In this document: piece after piece, positions 12,121 to 21,058 of the stretch
How positions within the stretch are numbered: position 1 is the first letter of the stretch
How the letters are laid out: each line of letters starts with the position of its first letter
Origin: JAVBLP01 sp031553505
GTDB lineage: Bacteria; Elusimicrobiota; Endomicrobiia; Endomicrobiales; Endomicrobiaceae
Direction of reading: 5' to 3'
DNA length: 64,000 nucleotides
Assembly (NCBI GenBank): GCA_031553505.1
Contig: JAVBLP010000002.1
Location: 10,154-74,153, forward strand
The notes under the pieces: generated by a model
The model's database searches: none
What the model was told of the DNA's origin: nothing
The model's input: the letters and a program-made list of their open reading frames with translations, nothing else
Made by a program: the position numbers and the translations under genes

Positions 12121-12335
12121 GCCGCCTCAGAGTACATGTTTATGAGTTTTTAAATTTTTTAGGCGGTTTAATTCCTGTCTGTTTGAAGCCTTTGAAAAAG
12201 GCAAGTTTCAGGAATTGACTAAAAAATTTGAAAACGAATGTACTCAGCGGCAGATTTTTTGGTACTTTTGCATCACTTGGCAAAAGTACTAGGGTTAGGG
12301 ACAACGTCCCTTTTAAATAACCCGCCTAAAAGGCG
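12121..12335. repeat. Compound inverted-repeat element between hypD and hypE
   Basis: The 369-nt gap 12029-12397 contains no convincing ORF but is full of dyads. The outer arms are 12121-12177 and 12209-12251: GCCGC..GAGTACAT reads back as ATGTACTC.GCGGC, with further matches through TTTTTAAATTTTTTAG and ATTCCTG. The centre is a short stem 12188-12193 / 12197-12202. Downstream come a 10-bp stem (12262-12271 / 12280-12289), a 5-bp stem with a 3-nt loop followed by TTTT (12298-12310, possibly the hypD terminator) and another 5-bp stem (12323-12327 / 12331-12335). It resembles a MITE or extragenic palindrome more than a simple terminator. Target-site duplications were not found by eye. Confidence 0.6.
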
Positions 12336-12397
12336 AAAAGTTTTTACATCAACACGGGTTTGGGTTGTAAACCAATGAAATTAAGGATGTCATTAAA

Positions 12398-13408
12398 ATG
12401 GTTCAAAATAAAAAAATAACCATGGCGCACGGCGCAGGCGGCAACGCTTCAAAAGAACTTGTCGCTAATAGCTTTAAAAAATATTTTTCAAACAAATATT
12501 TAAACAAGCTTGATGACGCGGCGGTTTTGGATATTAAAGGCGTTAAGCTTGCTTTTTCTACGGATTCATTTGTTATCAATCCCGTTTTTTTCAAAGGCGG
12601 GAATATAGGCAAACTTGCCGTTTGCGGAAGCATTAACGATATTTCCATGATGGGCGCGACCCCCCTTGCGATGTCAGCTGCGGCTATTATTGAAGAGGGC
12701 TTTCCTCTTGCAAGCCTTGAAAAAATCACAAGGTCTATGGCGGCGGAAGCAAAAAATGCCGGAGTGGAAATAGTTACAGGGGATACAAAAATCGTAAAAA
12801 AAGGCGAAGCTGACGGAATTTTTATAAACACCAGCGCTATCGGGATTGTAAACAATAAAATCAACCTTTCCGGTTCCAACGCACAAGCGGGAGACTCAAT
12901 AATAGTAAGCGGCAATATCGCTGAACACGGCATAGCCATAATGCTTGAAAGGAATAATTTTGGCTTTAAGGGAAACATTAAAAGCGACTGCGCCTGCCTC
13001 AATTCTTTAACTCGGGATATTTTAAAAGCCTGCCCGCAGGCTCACGCAATGAGAGATTTGACAAGGGGCGGTTTGGCTGCGGCATTAAACGAAATTGCAG
13101 AAAGCTCAAATGCGGGCATAATTATTGACCAAAAAACCGTTCCCGTATCAAAAGCCGTTTTAGCAGTTTGCAGGGTTTTAGGCTTTGACCCTATGTATGT
13201 CGCAAATGAAGGAAAGATGATTTCAATACAAAATAAAACGTACACTAATAAAGTTTTATCCGCGTATAAAAAGAATAAGCTGGGTAAAGATGCCGCGGTT
13301 ATAGGGGAAGTAGTGGCGTCTCCTAAAGGAGTATGGGTAAAAACGCTGTCCGGCAGTTTAAGAAAAATTTTAAACGCCGATATGGAACAGCTTCCGAGAA
13401 TCTGCTAA
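12398..13408 (+). CDS. hypE: HypE, hydrogenase cyanide-ligand synthase
   Basis: A 336-residue AIR-synthase (PurM)-like protein. It has the N-terminal MAHGAGG motif, the ATP-binding STDSFVI and GSINDISMMGA stretches, and ends exactly at LPRIC. That C-terminal Cys receives the carbamoyl group from HypF, and HypE dehydrates it to thiocyanate for transfer to the HypC-HypD iron. Length and tail are complete, so the protein should be active. The start has AAGGA upstream. It lies behind the inverted-repeat element rather than directly after hypD, so it may depend on read-through or its own promoter; I see no clear promoter. Confidence 0.95.
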   Translation: MVQNKKITMAHGAGGNASKELVANSFKKYFSNKYLNKLDDAAVLDIKGVKLAFSTDSFVINPVFFKGGNIGKLAVCGSINDISMMGATPLAMSAAAIIEEGFPLASLEKITRSMAAEAKNAGVEIVTGDTKIVKKGEADGIFINTSAIGIVNNKINLSGSNAQAGDSIIVSGNIAEHGIAIMLERNNFGFKGNIKSDCACLNSLTRDILKACPQAHAMRDLTRGGLAAALNEIAESSNAGIIIDQKTVPVSKAVLAVCRVLGFDPMYVANEGKMISIQNKTYTNKVLSAYKKNKLGKDAAVIGEVVASPKGVWVKTLSGSLRKILNADMEQLPRIC

Positions 13409-13437
13409 ATAGTATTAAAAATATCTTGGAGGAGAGA

Positions 13438-14418
13438 ATGTTAAAAGTTTTAGTTACGGGCGGAAACGGTTTTGTGGGGAGCCATATAGTTGAGGCGCTC
13501 CTTAACGCAAAGCATCAGGTTACATGCATAGTGAGAAAAACTTCCGACCTGTCTTGGATAAGCCCGCTGCCGCTGTTTTACAAGTACGGGGATTTAAATG
13601 ACGCAAGATTTTTAGAAATATGCGCGAAAGACGCCGATGTAATAGTGCACTGCGCGGGAAGCGTCAGGGCGTTTAATAAAGAAGATTACTTCAAATCCAA
13701 CGTTGATACAACAAAAAACCTTTGCAATGCGGTTTTAAAAGCAAATAAAAACCTTAAAAAATTCATTTTCATATCATCGCAGGCGGCTATGGGGCCGAGC
13801 GCTTCGGAACAGCCCAGAAAACTTACAGATAAAGAAGCTCCTGTTTCAGATTACGGCATAAGCAAGCTTGCCGCGGAAGATGAGATAAAAAAACTGTTTA
13901 AAAACAAGATTCCTTATACAATACTAAGGCCTGCTTCCGTTTACGGGCCAAGGGATAAAGACATATTCATATTTTTTAACCTTGTCCATAAACATTTGCG
14001 CCCCGTAACTATGGAAAAACGTCTTTTGCAGCTTGTTTACGTAAAAGATGTGGCGGATGCTGTTGTCGCAAGCATTGAAAACCCCAAAAGCGACAATCAA
14101 ACCTACTACCTTGCCAGCGAAACGCCTTATACCTGGTCAGACGTAGGCCAGATTATAGCCAAAGCCGTTGGCAGAAAGACTGTCCCTATACCTGTGCCGG
14201 ATTTTGTGTTTAAGTTTGCCGGTATGGCCGCGCAGTCATTTTCCTATATAAGCAGGAAGCCGGCAGTGTTAAATAAGCAGAAAATCAATGAAATGCTTCA
14301 GGAATACTGGACTGCTGATACCGAACCGGCAAAGAAAGAGCTTGGCATGGGCTTTACCAAACTTGAAATTGCCTCTAAAATAACATACAATTGGTACTTA
14401 AATAATAAATTCTTTTAA
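13438..14418 (+). CDS. NAD(P)-dependent epimerase/reductase, CerR-like candidate
   Basis: The 326-residue protein is an extended short-chain dehydrogenase. It has the Rossmann motif GGNGFVGSH at residues 7-15 and the catalytic YGISK (Tyr/Lys) in mid-protein. I chose the ATG at 13438, preceded by GGAGGAGAG, over a longer frame that runs into hypE. Family members act on NDP-sugars, steroids or, in Caulobacter, on 3-ketosphinganine-type intermediates (CerR). The two genes that follow, at 32 and 25 nt, are a serine-palmitoyltransferase-like enzyme and an acyltransferase, so a reductase step in ceramide synthesis is my preferred reading. A sugar epimerase remains possible. Confidence 0.75.
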   Translation: MLKVLVTGGNGFVGSHIVEALLNAKHQVTCIVRKTSDLSWISPLPLFYKYGDLNDARFLEICAKDADVIVHCAGSVRAFNKEDYFKSNVDTTKNLCNAVLKANKNLKKFIFISSQAAMGPSASEQPRKLTDKEAPVSDYGISKLAAEDEIKKLFKNKIPYTILRPASVYGPRDKDIFIFFNLVHKHLRPVTMEKRLLQLVYVKDVADAVVASIENPKSDNQTYYLASETPYTWSDVGQIIAKAVGRKTVPIPVPDFVFKFAGMAAQSFSYISRKPAVLNKQKINEMLQEYWTADTEPAKKELGMGFTKLEIASKITYNWYLNNKFF

Positions 14419-14450
14419 TAAAAGAGTACGCGAAAGGGGAGACTTTTGAA

Positions 14451-15638
14451 ATGAGTTCTGATATTTTTGAAAAATGCAATAATTTTCACGGTGCAAGCGA
14501 TTTAAAAGAAGCAGGCGTTTATCCATATTTCCACAGGGTAGAATCCCAGCAGGGACCTGAAACCATAGTTGAAGGCAAAAAAAAGGTAGTAGTATGTTCA
14601 AATAACTATTTGGGGCTTGCAAGCCATCCTAAAGTAATAGAGGCCTCAATGGAAGCAGCTAAAAAGTACGGAACTTCAGGTACCGGCTCAAGATTTTTAA
14701 ACGGAACAAGCGATTTGCATGAAAAAGTAGAGAAAAAATTCGCGAAATTCGTAGGCAAAGAAGACGCGGTTCTTTTCACTACCGGCCACCATTCGAATTT
14801 AGGTTCAATTTCATCGCTTGTAGGCAAAGGCGAAGTAGTAATAACAGACAGATTAGACCATGCTTCCATAATAGACGGCTGCAGATTATCTTTTGGCGAC
14901 ATGGCAAGATTTAGGCATAATGATATGGCTGACCTTGAAAGGCAGCTTGTAAAGCATCAGGGAAAACCGATGCTTATAGTAGTTGACGGCGTTTTCAGCA
15001 TGGAAGGCGATATAATAAATCTTCCGGAACTTTCAAAACTGGCAAAAAAATACGGAGCAAAGGTTTTTGTTGATGAGGCTCACTCAATCGGCGTTATAGG
15101 CAAAGACGGAAGAGGCACGGGTTCCCATTACGATATGCAAGACGATGTTGACGTTATTATGGCTACGGCTTCAAAGTCGCTTGCTTCAATAGGCGGTTTT
15201 ATAGCAAGCAATGCCAAAGTTATAGATTATATAAAGCACACTGCAAGGCCTATGATATTTACGGCAAGCCTTCCTCCGGCATGCGTCGGAGCGATTGACG
15301 CGGCTATGGACCTTATGGTACAGGAACCGGAAAGAAGAATAAAGCTTATGGAAAACGCAAATAAAATGAAAGCGGCTTTCCAGGCTATGGGATATAACAC
15401 AAATCATTCAGAATCACCTATCATACCGTTGACGGTTGGCAGCGATATAACCGCGTTTAAAATGTGGAGAATGCTTTTTGACGAAGGCGTTTTCGCTTCG
15501 CCGGTTGTGACTCCGGCTGTTCCGGAAGGGCAGGCGATTATCAGAACCAGCTATATGGCTACGCATACTGATGACCATTTGAACTTTATTCTTGAAAAGT
15601 TTGAAAAAGCCGGTAAAGCGTTCGGCGTCATTTCTTAA
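14451..15638 (+). CDS. Alpha-oxoamine synthase, serine palmitoyltransferase-like
   Basis: This 395-residue PLP enzyme condenses an amino acid with an acyl thioester and releases CO2. Visible signatures are CSNNYLGLA, GTGSRFLNG, the PLP-contacting VDEAHSIG, and the Schiff-base lysine in SKSLASIGGF. The lysine context resembles serine palmitoyltransferases (SKS..S.GG) more than BioF or 2-amino-3-ketobutyrate ligase, which usually read GK[A/T]. No biotin or threonine-catabolism gene is near. With the flanking reductase and acyltransferase this suggests formation of 3-ketosphinganine-like long-chain base. BioF-like or Kbl-like activity is the alternative. A GGGGAG ribosome site precedes the ATG. 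Confidence 0.8.
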   Translation: MSSDIFEKCNNFHGASDLKEAGVYPYFHRVESQQGPETIVEGKKKVVVCSNNYLGLASHPKVIEASMEAAKKYGTSGTGSRFLNGTSDLHEKVEKKFAKFVGKEDAVLFTTGHHSNLGSISSLVGKGEVVITDRLDHASIIDGCRLSFGDMARFRHNDMADLERQLVKHQGKPMLIVVDGVFSMEGDIINLPELSKLAKKYGAKVFVDEAHSIGVIGKDGRGTGSHYDMQDDVDVIMATASKSLASIGGFIASNAKVIDYIKHTARPMIFTASLPPACVGAIDAAMDLMVQEPERRIKLMENANKMKAAFQAMGYNTNHSESPIIPLTVGSDITAFKMWRMLFDEGVFASPVVTPAVPEGQAIIRTSYMATHTDDHLNFILEKFEKAGKAFGVIS

Positions 15639-15663
15639 ACAAATCTAATCTCGGGGTGCATTT

Positions 15664-16776
15664 ATGAGAATAGCCAAAGTAACTACTTCAAGGCAATTCA
15701 GGCAGTTTATCCGTTTTCCATGGAAAATTTACTCCGCGAAAAGCCCCTGGGTGCCGCCTTTAATATCAGATATGATTGAGCTGTTTTCCGAAAAAAACCC
15801 TTTCTGGCTTCATGCCCAAAAGCAGCTTTTTTTAGCTTATAACGATGAAGGAAAGATTACAGGCAGGATAGCCGCTGTAATTGACCATAATTATATAAAC
15901 TTTCAGGATGACAACTGCGGTTTTTTCGGTTTTTTTGAATGTATAAATGATGTTGAAACTGCTAAAGCGCTTTTTGATACAGCAAAAAAATGGCTAAAAG
16001 AAAGAAATATACCTAAAATGATGGGTCCGATGAACCCTTCCACGAATGACGAATGCGGTTTCCTTTCAGAAGGTTTTGACATACCGCCAAGCCTTATGAT
16101 GAGTTATACGCCCGAATATTATCTTAATCTCGCTGAAAAGTCCGGTCTTAAAAAGGCAAAAGAACTATATGCTTATGATATGGATGTTGTAGGCGATTCA
16201 AGAGTAGGAAGGCTTGAAAGGGTAGTAAATATGGCAAAAAAGAAACTGCCCACGCTGAAAGTAAGATCTTTGAGAAAAGATTCTTTTAACGAAGACTTAA
16301 AATCCGCAATTTCAATATATAACCGCGCATGGGAAAAAAACTGGGGTTTTGTGCCATGGAGCGATGAAGAATTTGCTTCAATAGCTTCAAAGCTTAAGCA
16401 TTTGATAGACCCTGACATGGTTATAGTCGCTTCAATCGCGGGCGCTCCCGTAGGAATGCTTATATCCCTTCCCGATTACAACCAGGTGTTAAAAAAGCTT
16501 AACGGCAGCCTTCTTCCGTTCGGCGTATTTAAGTTTCTGTATTACAAAAGAAAAATAGACGGTTTAAGGCTTATGGTTATGGGTGTCGTAAAGGAATACA
16601 GGCACAAAGGCATTGAAGCTATAATGTACGAAAAAGGCTTGAAAAACGCATTAAAAAACGGTTATAAGCACTGCGAGCTTTCATGGGTTTTAGATGATAA
16701 TGTAATGACGCAGCGCACAGCTGAAATGATGAATGGCAGGATATATAAGAAATACAGGATATATATAAGCGAATAA
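15664..16776 (+). CDS. GNAT-like acyltransferase, candidate bacterial ceramide synthase
   Basis: The 370-residue protein has no signal peptide. Its C-terminal third looks like a GNAT acyl-CoA/ACP fold (MVMGVVKEYRHKGIEAIMYEKG, with the V..EYR..GI acyl-donor loop). The N-terminal part contains PWVPPL and the conserved-looking MGPMNPSTNDECG and WEKNWGFVPW segments of a long GNAT-related family. From recollection, the Caulobacter ceramide synthase bCerS is an acyltransferase of this general type; I cannot verify the match here. It starts 25 nt after the oxoamine synthase and ends the presumed operon. A distinct promoter follows. Confidence 0.7.
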   Translation: MRIAKVTTSRQFRQFIRFPWKIYSAKSPWVPPLISDMIELFSEKNPFWLHAQKQLFLAYNDEGKITGRIAAVIDHNYINFQDDNCGFFGFFECINDVETAKALFDTAKKWLKERNIPKMMGPMNPSTNDECGFLSEGFDIPPSLMMSYTPEYYLNLAEKSGLKKAKELYAYDMDVVGDSRVGRLERVVNMAKKKLPTLKVRSLRKDSFNEDLKSAISIYNRAWEKNWGFVPWSDEEFASIASKLKHLIDPDMVIVASIAGAPVGMLISLPDYNQVLKKLNGSLLPFGVFKFLYYKRKIDGLRLMVMGVVKEYRHKGIEAIMYEKGLKNALKNGYKHCELSWVLDDNVMTQRTAEMMNGRIYKKYRIYISE

Positions 16777-16801
16777 GATGCTTCCCCGGCAGCCTTTTGG
16801 T

Positions 16802-16830
16802 TTGCCATACTATAAAAATTTTTGTAAAAT
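16802..16830 (+). promoter_or_regulatory. Promoter of the lysine-rich gene and small membrane protein
   Basis: TTGCCA (16802-16807) and TAAAAT (16825-16830) are separated by 17 nt, 31 nt before the ATG at 16861. A strong GGAGGAG ribosome site precedes that ATG, which argues that the gene was recently functional. Confidence 0.6.
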
Positions 16831-16860
16831 CTTGAGTATAAAAGTCTTTTGGAGGAGAAA

Positions 16861-17328
16861 ATGGCAATGAAGGTTACGAAGAAAAAAGAAGCTGTAGAAA
16901 ACGTCTTGTCAAGCAACTCTGCGGAAGCAAAATAAGCGGCGCCGAAAAAGAAAACTGCAACCAAAAAAGCACCGGCTGCTAAAAAAATATCTGTCAAGAA
17001 AGAAAAGAAAGCAGTTGTAAAAACTGTATCAAAGAAAGAAAAAAAGGTTATTGCTCCAAACAACGCATACGTATATATAGACTATCCGCTCGAAGCGGAA
17101 AATATAAGCAGCAGCCATTATGCCATACGCATAGGCGCTTCGCCGGACGGATATGTGGAATTATCATTTAATGACGGCGAGTGGAATCCGTGCAGGTACG
17201 GCGGCGGCTATTGGTGGTTTGACTGGCTTTATTTTACGCCGGGCAATTATAAACTTTCTGCAAGGATGATAGGCAATGACGGCAGCGTAGTTGCCGAGAC
17301 ACAAAAGAGGAAGTGTAAAGTATGTTAA
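16861..17328 (+). pseudogene. Lys/Ala-rich-tailed domain protein broken by an in-frame TAA
   Basis: With promoter, GGAGGAG ribosome site and ATG in place, the frame encodes 24 residues, stops at TAA (16933-16935), then continues in the same frame for 130 residues to 17328. The part before and just after the stop is a histone-like Lys/Ala tail (KKK, KKAPAAKK, KKEKK), so one register runs through the stop. The rest is a compact domain rich in Tyr/Trp (GEWNPCRYGG, YWWFDWLYF, GNYKLSARMIG) that looks like an Ig- or carbohydrate-binding-type beta-sandwich. I do not recognise the family. The 3' end overlaps the next ATG by 7 nt, implying past coupling. A single AAA, GAA or CAA to TAA change would explain it; sequence error is possible. 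Confidence 0.75.
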
Positions 17329-17513
17329 ACAACAAAAGAACATCTGTGAGCTGCTTTTGCGAATGCGTCGGAATGCTTTTTATTACGACCGCCCTTGCCG
17401 CTTCAGTCGCAGTTTTGGCTGCGACCTTATATAAAAAAGACAGAGATTCCGATTACCAGGAAAGGCTCAGGGAAGCTTATGACGGCCTATCTCCCGACGG
17501 CGGGGAATATTAA
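17322..17513 (+). CDS. Small single-span membrane protein
   Basis: The 63-residue protein has one hydrophobic segment (about residues 15-36, with FITTALAASVAVLAATLY) followed by a charged tail rich in Asp, Glu and Arg. Two Cys lie just before the membrane span. I do not recognise a family. Its ATG overlaps the end of the broken Lys-rich gene, so its translation may have depended on that gene. smc starts 41 nt downstream. Confidence 0.6.
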   Translation: MLNNKRTSVSCFCECVGMLFITTALAASVAVLAATLYKKDRDSDYQERLREAYDGLSPDGGEY

Positions 17514-17554
17514 AATATAAATCTGCTTACCAGATAAACCACGGGAAAACAATA

Positions 17555-20500
17555 ATGCATTTAAAAAAAGTTGAAGTGACCGGTTTCAAATCATTTGCTG
17601 ACAGAACCATATTGAACTTTGAGCCGGGCATAACGGCAATTATAGGCCCTAACGGATGCGGGAAATCAAATATTTCCGATGCCATACGCTGGTGTCTCGG
17701 CGAGCAACGAGCGAAGTCAATGAGAAGTTCGCAGATGCAGGAAGTTATTTTCGGCGGCACTCAGACAAGAGCCACAACCGGCATGGCGGAAGTTTCTTTG
17801 ACTTTTGATAACTCGCAAAACGTTTTGCCCATCGATTATTCCGAAGTTACCGTTACGAGACGACTTTTCAGAAGCGGCGAAAGCGAATACTTTATTAATA
17901 AAACGCAGTGCAGACTGAAAGACATAAAAGATATGTTTCTGGATACCGGCATAGGTTCTGACGGTTATTCAATAATAGAGCAGGGGAAAGTTGATTTTTT
18001 AACCACGGCAAAACCGGAGGACAGAAGGGATTTGTTTGAAGAAGCCGCCGGCGTCGCAAAATATAAAGTCAGAAGGGAAGAAACTCTCAGAAGGCTCGAT
18101 AAAATCGATACCGATATGTCGCGACTTTCAGATGCGCTTGCCATACACAAACAACAGATAACCGCTTTGGATATTGCCGCTAAAAAAGCAAAACAGTATA
18201 AAAAATTCCAGGAAGAGCTTGCGAAATATGAAGTCGCGGATCTTGTGCAGCATATAACCTACGGAAATACCGAAATCGACAGACTTAAAAAAGAACTTGA
18301 CCCTAAAATAAAAGAGTTTGAAACCAATAATACAGCGGTTGCGCTGATTGACGCTGAAATACAGGAAATGCGCCTTACGCTTGATGAAAAAAATGAGCAG
18401 TATGTCAATGTAAACAAAGACGTCAGCGAAATTAAAACGCAAATAGGGATTGCCGACCAGATAATACAGCATTCTTCACAGCGTGAAGCCGAAATCAGGG
18501 CGGAACAGGAGCGGCTTCAGCAGGAACTCGTAATCAACCGTGAAAAAGTAGTTCAATACGAAAACCAGCTGAATTCAATCAATACTGATGACGGTTCTTT
18601 AGCTGTTGAGACTGAAAACCTTGAGAAAGCTTACAGGGAAAAAGAACAGCAGTACAATGCCATAAAATCTAAAATTTTTGAAGTGGAAGCAAGAGAAACG
18701 GCTATACGTTCAAGATTATCTGATCTTGAAAATGAAAAAGAAAGCCAGATCAACCTTAAAGCGGAACTTGCCGAAACGAGAATTCACCTTGACGCTGAAA
18801 GCGCGTCTTTACAAAGAATTATATCCAGGCTTGAAAGCGAAATAGAGCCCACAAACCAGGAAATAGCAAAGATCGAATCCGAACTTACCGAGGCAAATGA
18901 ATCGCTTCTTTCTTTTGAAGCTAAAAAGGAAGAAATCAATAAAACTGTTATTGAAAACGAAGCAAAGCTTGACGCTTTAAACGATAAACTTTCCGAATAT
19001 AAAGAGAAGATTGCTTCAAACGAATCGAGAATAGAAACCTTAAAAGAGTTTGACCAGCAGGACCCTATCCGTTCTTCAATAAGGGCTGTTTTAAACCTCG
19101 GCGACATAGCGAGAGGCCCTGTCAGCAGCCTTATAGACGCGGATGACGACAAAGATGAACTTATAGCTTCTGCTTTAGGCGAAAAACTTAACTATCTTGT
19201 CTGCGATACTACTGAAAAAGCGGAGCAGGCGATACAGTTTTTGGAAGATAACGGGCTGAGCAGGCTTTCCTTTATAGTTGCAGAAAAAGTGCCTGAAAAC
19301 TCTGTGTCTTCCGCGATGGGCTTGCCTATTGGATTTACTGAACTTATAAAATACTTAAGATTTTCTCCGCAGGATGAAAAAATAATACGCTTCTTATGTT
19401 CAAACACGATAGTTTCCGGTAAAAAAGTTTACGGAAGCGCGATAGTGCAGGGCGGAGGGAAAACATCATTTGAAAAACCCGTACTAATTGAAGAGCAGAT
19501 TAAAAAGCTTCAGGAAAAAAGCGAAGAATTAAAGCATAGTATAACTTCAACTCAAACTGAAATAGACAGCATTAACGAATACCAGATAAATTCAAGGCTT
19601 GAAAAAGAAAGATTCGGTTTTGACACGGTAAAGTTAAAAACACAGATAGAAAGCAAAAAAGCCCAGATAGAAGAAAAAAATAACGACATAAAAAGTACGG
19701 TTGAAGAAATTAATAAACATAAAGAAGAGATTGCGCTTAAAAACGCCGAGCTTGGCTCTTTTAATGAAAAAATTTCTGTTTTTGACACGCAGCTTGCAAA
19801 AATAGAGGAAGAGGAAAACGCTCTCTACGGCGAGCTGCAGAACATTGAAAACGGAATAATCGAAGCAAGAAAAGAAGAAGAAAATATAGCGCCTGTTATG
19901 ATGGATGCCAGAAGCGCGTGGGATAAGAAAGCCTCCGAAATGGAAAATAAGCAGAGAGGCCAACAGTACATTTTGGACAATATAACAAACGTAAAGCAGC
20001 AGATTGAATATGCTGTTAGCAGGACTGCGGAAAATGAAGCAAAACTTTCGGAACTTTTGACTTCGCAGGAAACTGAAACCATAAAAATCCAGCAGCTTTA
20101 TGAAGAACAGGCAAAAAAAGAAGCCGAAATGCAGCTTTCTTTAAGCGATAAAGAGGGTTTACAGGAAAATATTGACGCAAAAACAAATACCTGGCATGAA
20201 TTAAGAAATAAAGTTGACGATTTAAACGCCGATATGAATGCCATGCAGATTGATTTGAAGAATTTTGAGTATCAGAAAATTGATTTGGAAAAAAGGCTGC
20301 TTGAGACCTACGGAAAACCTTATGAAGAGGTAAAAAATGATTTTGACGGCGTAGAAGTCAACCATGAAGAGATAAATAAAATAAAAAGAAAGATGGAATC
20401 TCTGGGTTCGGTAAATCTTGCCGCGCAGGAAGAGTACGACGCTTTGGAGCAGAGGTACAACTTCCTCTTAACGCAGCAGCAGGACCTTTTAAAAGCGAAA

Positions 20501-21037
20501 GAAGATTTGCATGAAGTTATAAAAAAGATAAATAATTCCACCATAGAAAACTTTAAAAAAACTTTTGACGTAGTAAGAGCCAACTTCAGGGATCTTTACC
20601 GCAAGCTTTTTGGCGGCGGCGAAGCCGACCTTATGCTTACGGACGAAAATAACCTTCTTGAAAGCGGCGTTGATATTTACGCGCAGCCTCCCGGAAAGAA
20701 GCTGCAAAATATATCGCTTTGCTCCGGCGGTGAAAAAGCTTTAACAGCCGTAGCGCTGCTTTTTGCTTTTTTTATGGTTAAACCTTCTCCGTTTTGTATT
20801 TTGGACGAAGTCGACGCGCCTCTTGATGACGCAAACGTTGGCAGATACATAGCGATGATTAAAGAGTTTGCTTCCAAAACACAGTTTTTGGTGGTAACCC
20901 ATAACAAACGTACAATGGAAATGGCGGATATCCTTTACGGAGTAACTATGGAAGAACACGGCGTTTCCAAGATAATATCAGTCAGGATGAATAAGCAGGA
21001 TGAGAACGATTCCCAGGAAGAGGTAGCGGCTCAATAA
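17555..21037 (+). CDS. smc: SMC, chromosome condensation and segregation ATPase
   Basis: At 1,160 residues this is a full-length bacterial SMC. The N-terminal head has Walker A GPNGCGKSN (31-39). Two long coiled coils flank a globular hinge around residues 500-680. The C-terminal head carries the ABC signature LCSGGEKAL and the Walker B ILDEVDAPLDD. SMC dimers with ScpA/ScpB extrude DNA loops from parS/ParB-loaded sites and help separate replicated chromosomes. scpA and scpB are not in this window. The ATG at 17555 gives the conserved MHLKKVEVTGFKSF start. Confidence 0.97.
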   Translation: MHLKKVEVTGFKSFADRTILNFEPGITAIIGPNGCGKSNISDAIRWCLGEQRAKSMRSSQMQEVIFGGTQTRATTGMAEVSLTFDNSQNVLPIDYSEVTVTRRLFRSGESEYFINKTQCRLKDIKDMFLDTGIGSDGYSIIEQGKVDFLTTAKPEDRRDLFEEAAGVAKYKVRREETLRRLDKIDTDMSRLSDALAIHKQQITALDIAAKKAKQYKKFQEELAKYEVADLVQHITYGNTEIDRLKKELDPKIKEFETNNTAVALIDAEIQEMRLTLDEKNEQYVNVNKDVSEIKTQIGIADQIIQHSSQREAEIRAEQERLQQELVINREKVVQYENQLNSINTDDGSLAVETENLEKAYREKEQQYNAIKSKIFEVEARETAIRSRLSDLENEKESQINLKAELAETRIHLDAESASLQRIISRLESEIEPTNQEIAKIESELTEANESLLSFEAKKEEINKTVIENEAKLDALNDKLSEYKEKIASNESRIETLKEFDQQDPIRSSIRAVLNLGDIARGPVSSLIDADDDKDELIASALGEKLNYLVCDTTEKAEQAIQFLEDNGLSRLSFIVAEKVPENSVSSAMGLPIGFTELIKYLRFSPQDEKIIRFLCSNTIVSGKKVYGSAIVQGGGKTSFEKPVLIEEQIKKLQEKSEELKHSITSTQTEIDSINEYQINSRLEKERFGFDTVKLKTQIESKKAQIEEKNNDIKSTVEEINKHKEEIALKNAELGSFNEKISVFDTQLAKIEEEENALYGELQNIENGIIEARKEEENIAPVMMDARSAWDKKASEMENKQRGQQYILDNITNVKQQIEYAVSRTAENEAKLSELLTSQETETIKIQQLYEEQAKKEAEMQLSLSDKEGLQENIDAKTNTWHELRNKVDDLNADMNAMQIDLKNFEYQKIDLEKRLLETYGKPYEEVKNDFDGVEVNHEEINKIKRKMESLGSVNLAAQEEYDALEQRYNFLLTQQQDLLKAKEDLHEVIKKINNSTIENFKKTFDVVRANFRDLYRKLFGGGEADLMLTDENNLLESGVDIYAQPPGKKLQNISLCSGGEKALTAVALLFAFFMVKPSPFCILDEVDAPLDDANVGRYIAMIKEFASKTQFLVVTHNKRTMEMADILYGVTMEEHGVSKIISVRMNKQDENDSQEEVAAQ

Positions 21038-21058
21038 TAAAATAACGGTTCAGGAAAA

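Noticed and set aside
12029..12397. A small gene between hypD and hypE
   Set aside because: No frame has a ribosome site or protein-like composition; dyad structure explains the sequence better.
12403..13002. Antisense open frame of about 200 codons over hypE
   Set aside because: Low-complexity Ser/Leu/Phe product with no recognisable domain; hypE on the + strand is unmistakable.
14451..15638. BioF or 2-amino-3-ketobutyrate ligase as the first choice
   Set aside because: The PLP-lysine context and the neighbouring reductase and acyltransferase fit a serine-palmitoyltransferase-like role better, though not beyond doubt.
9709..16935. TAG/TAA read as sense codons (altered genetic code)
   Set aside because: The same codons end many normal genes here, and RF1, which reads UAA and UAG, is encoded intact at 41392.
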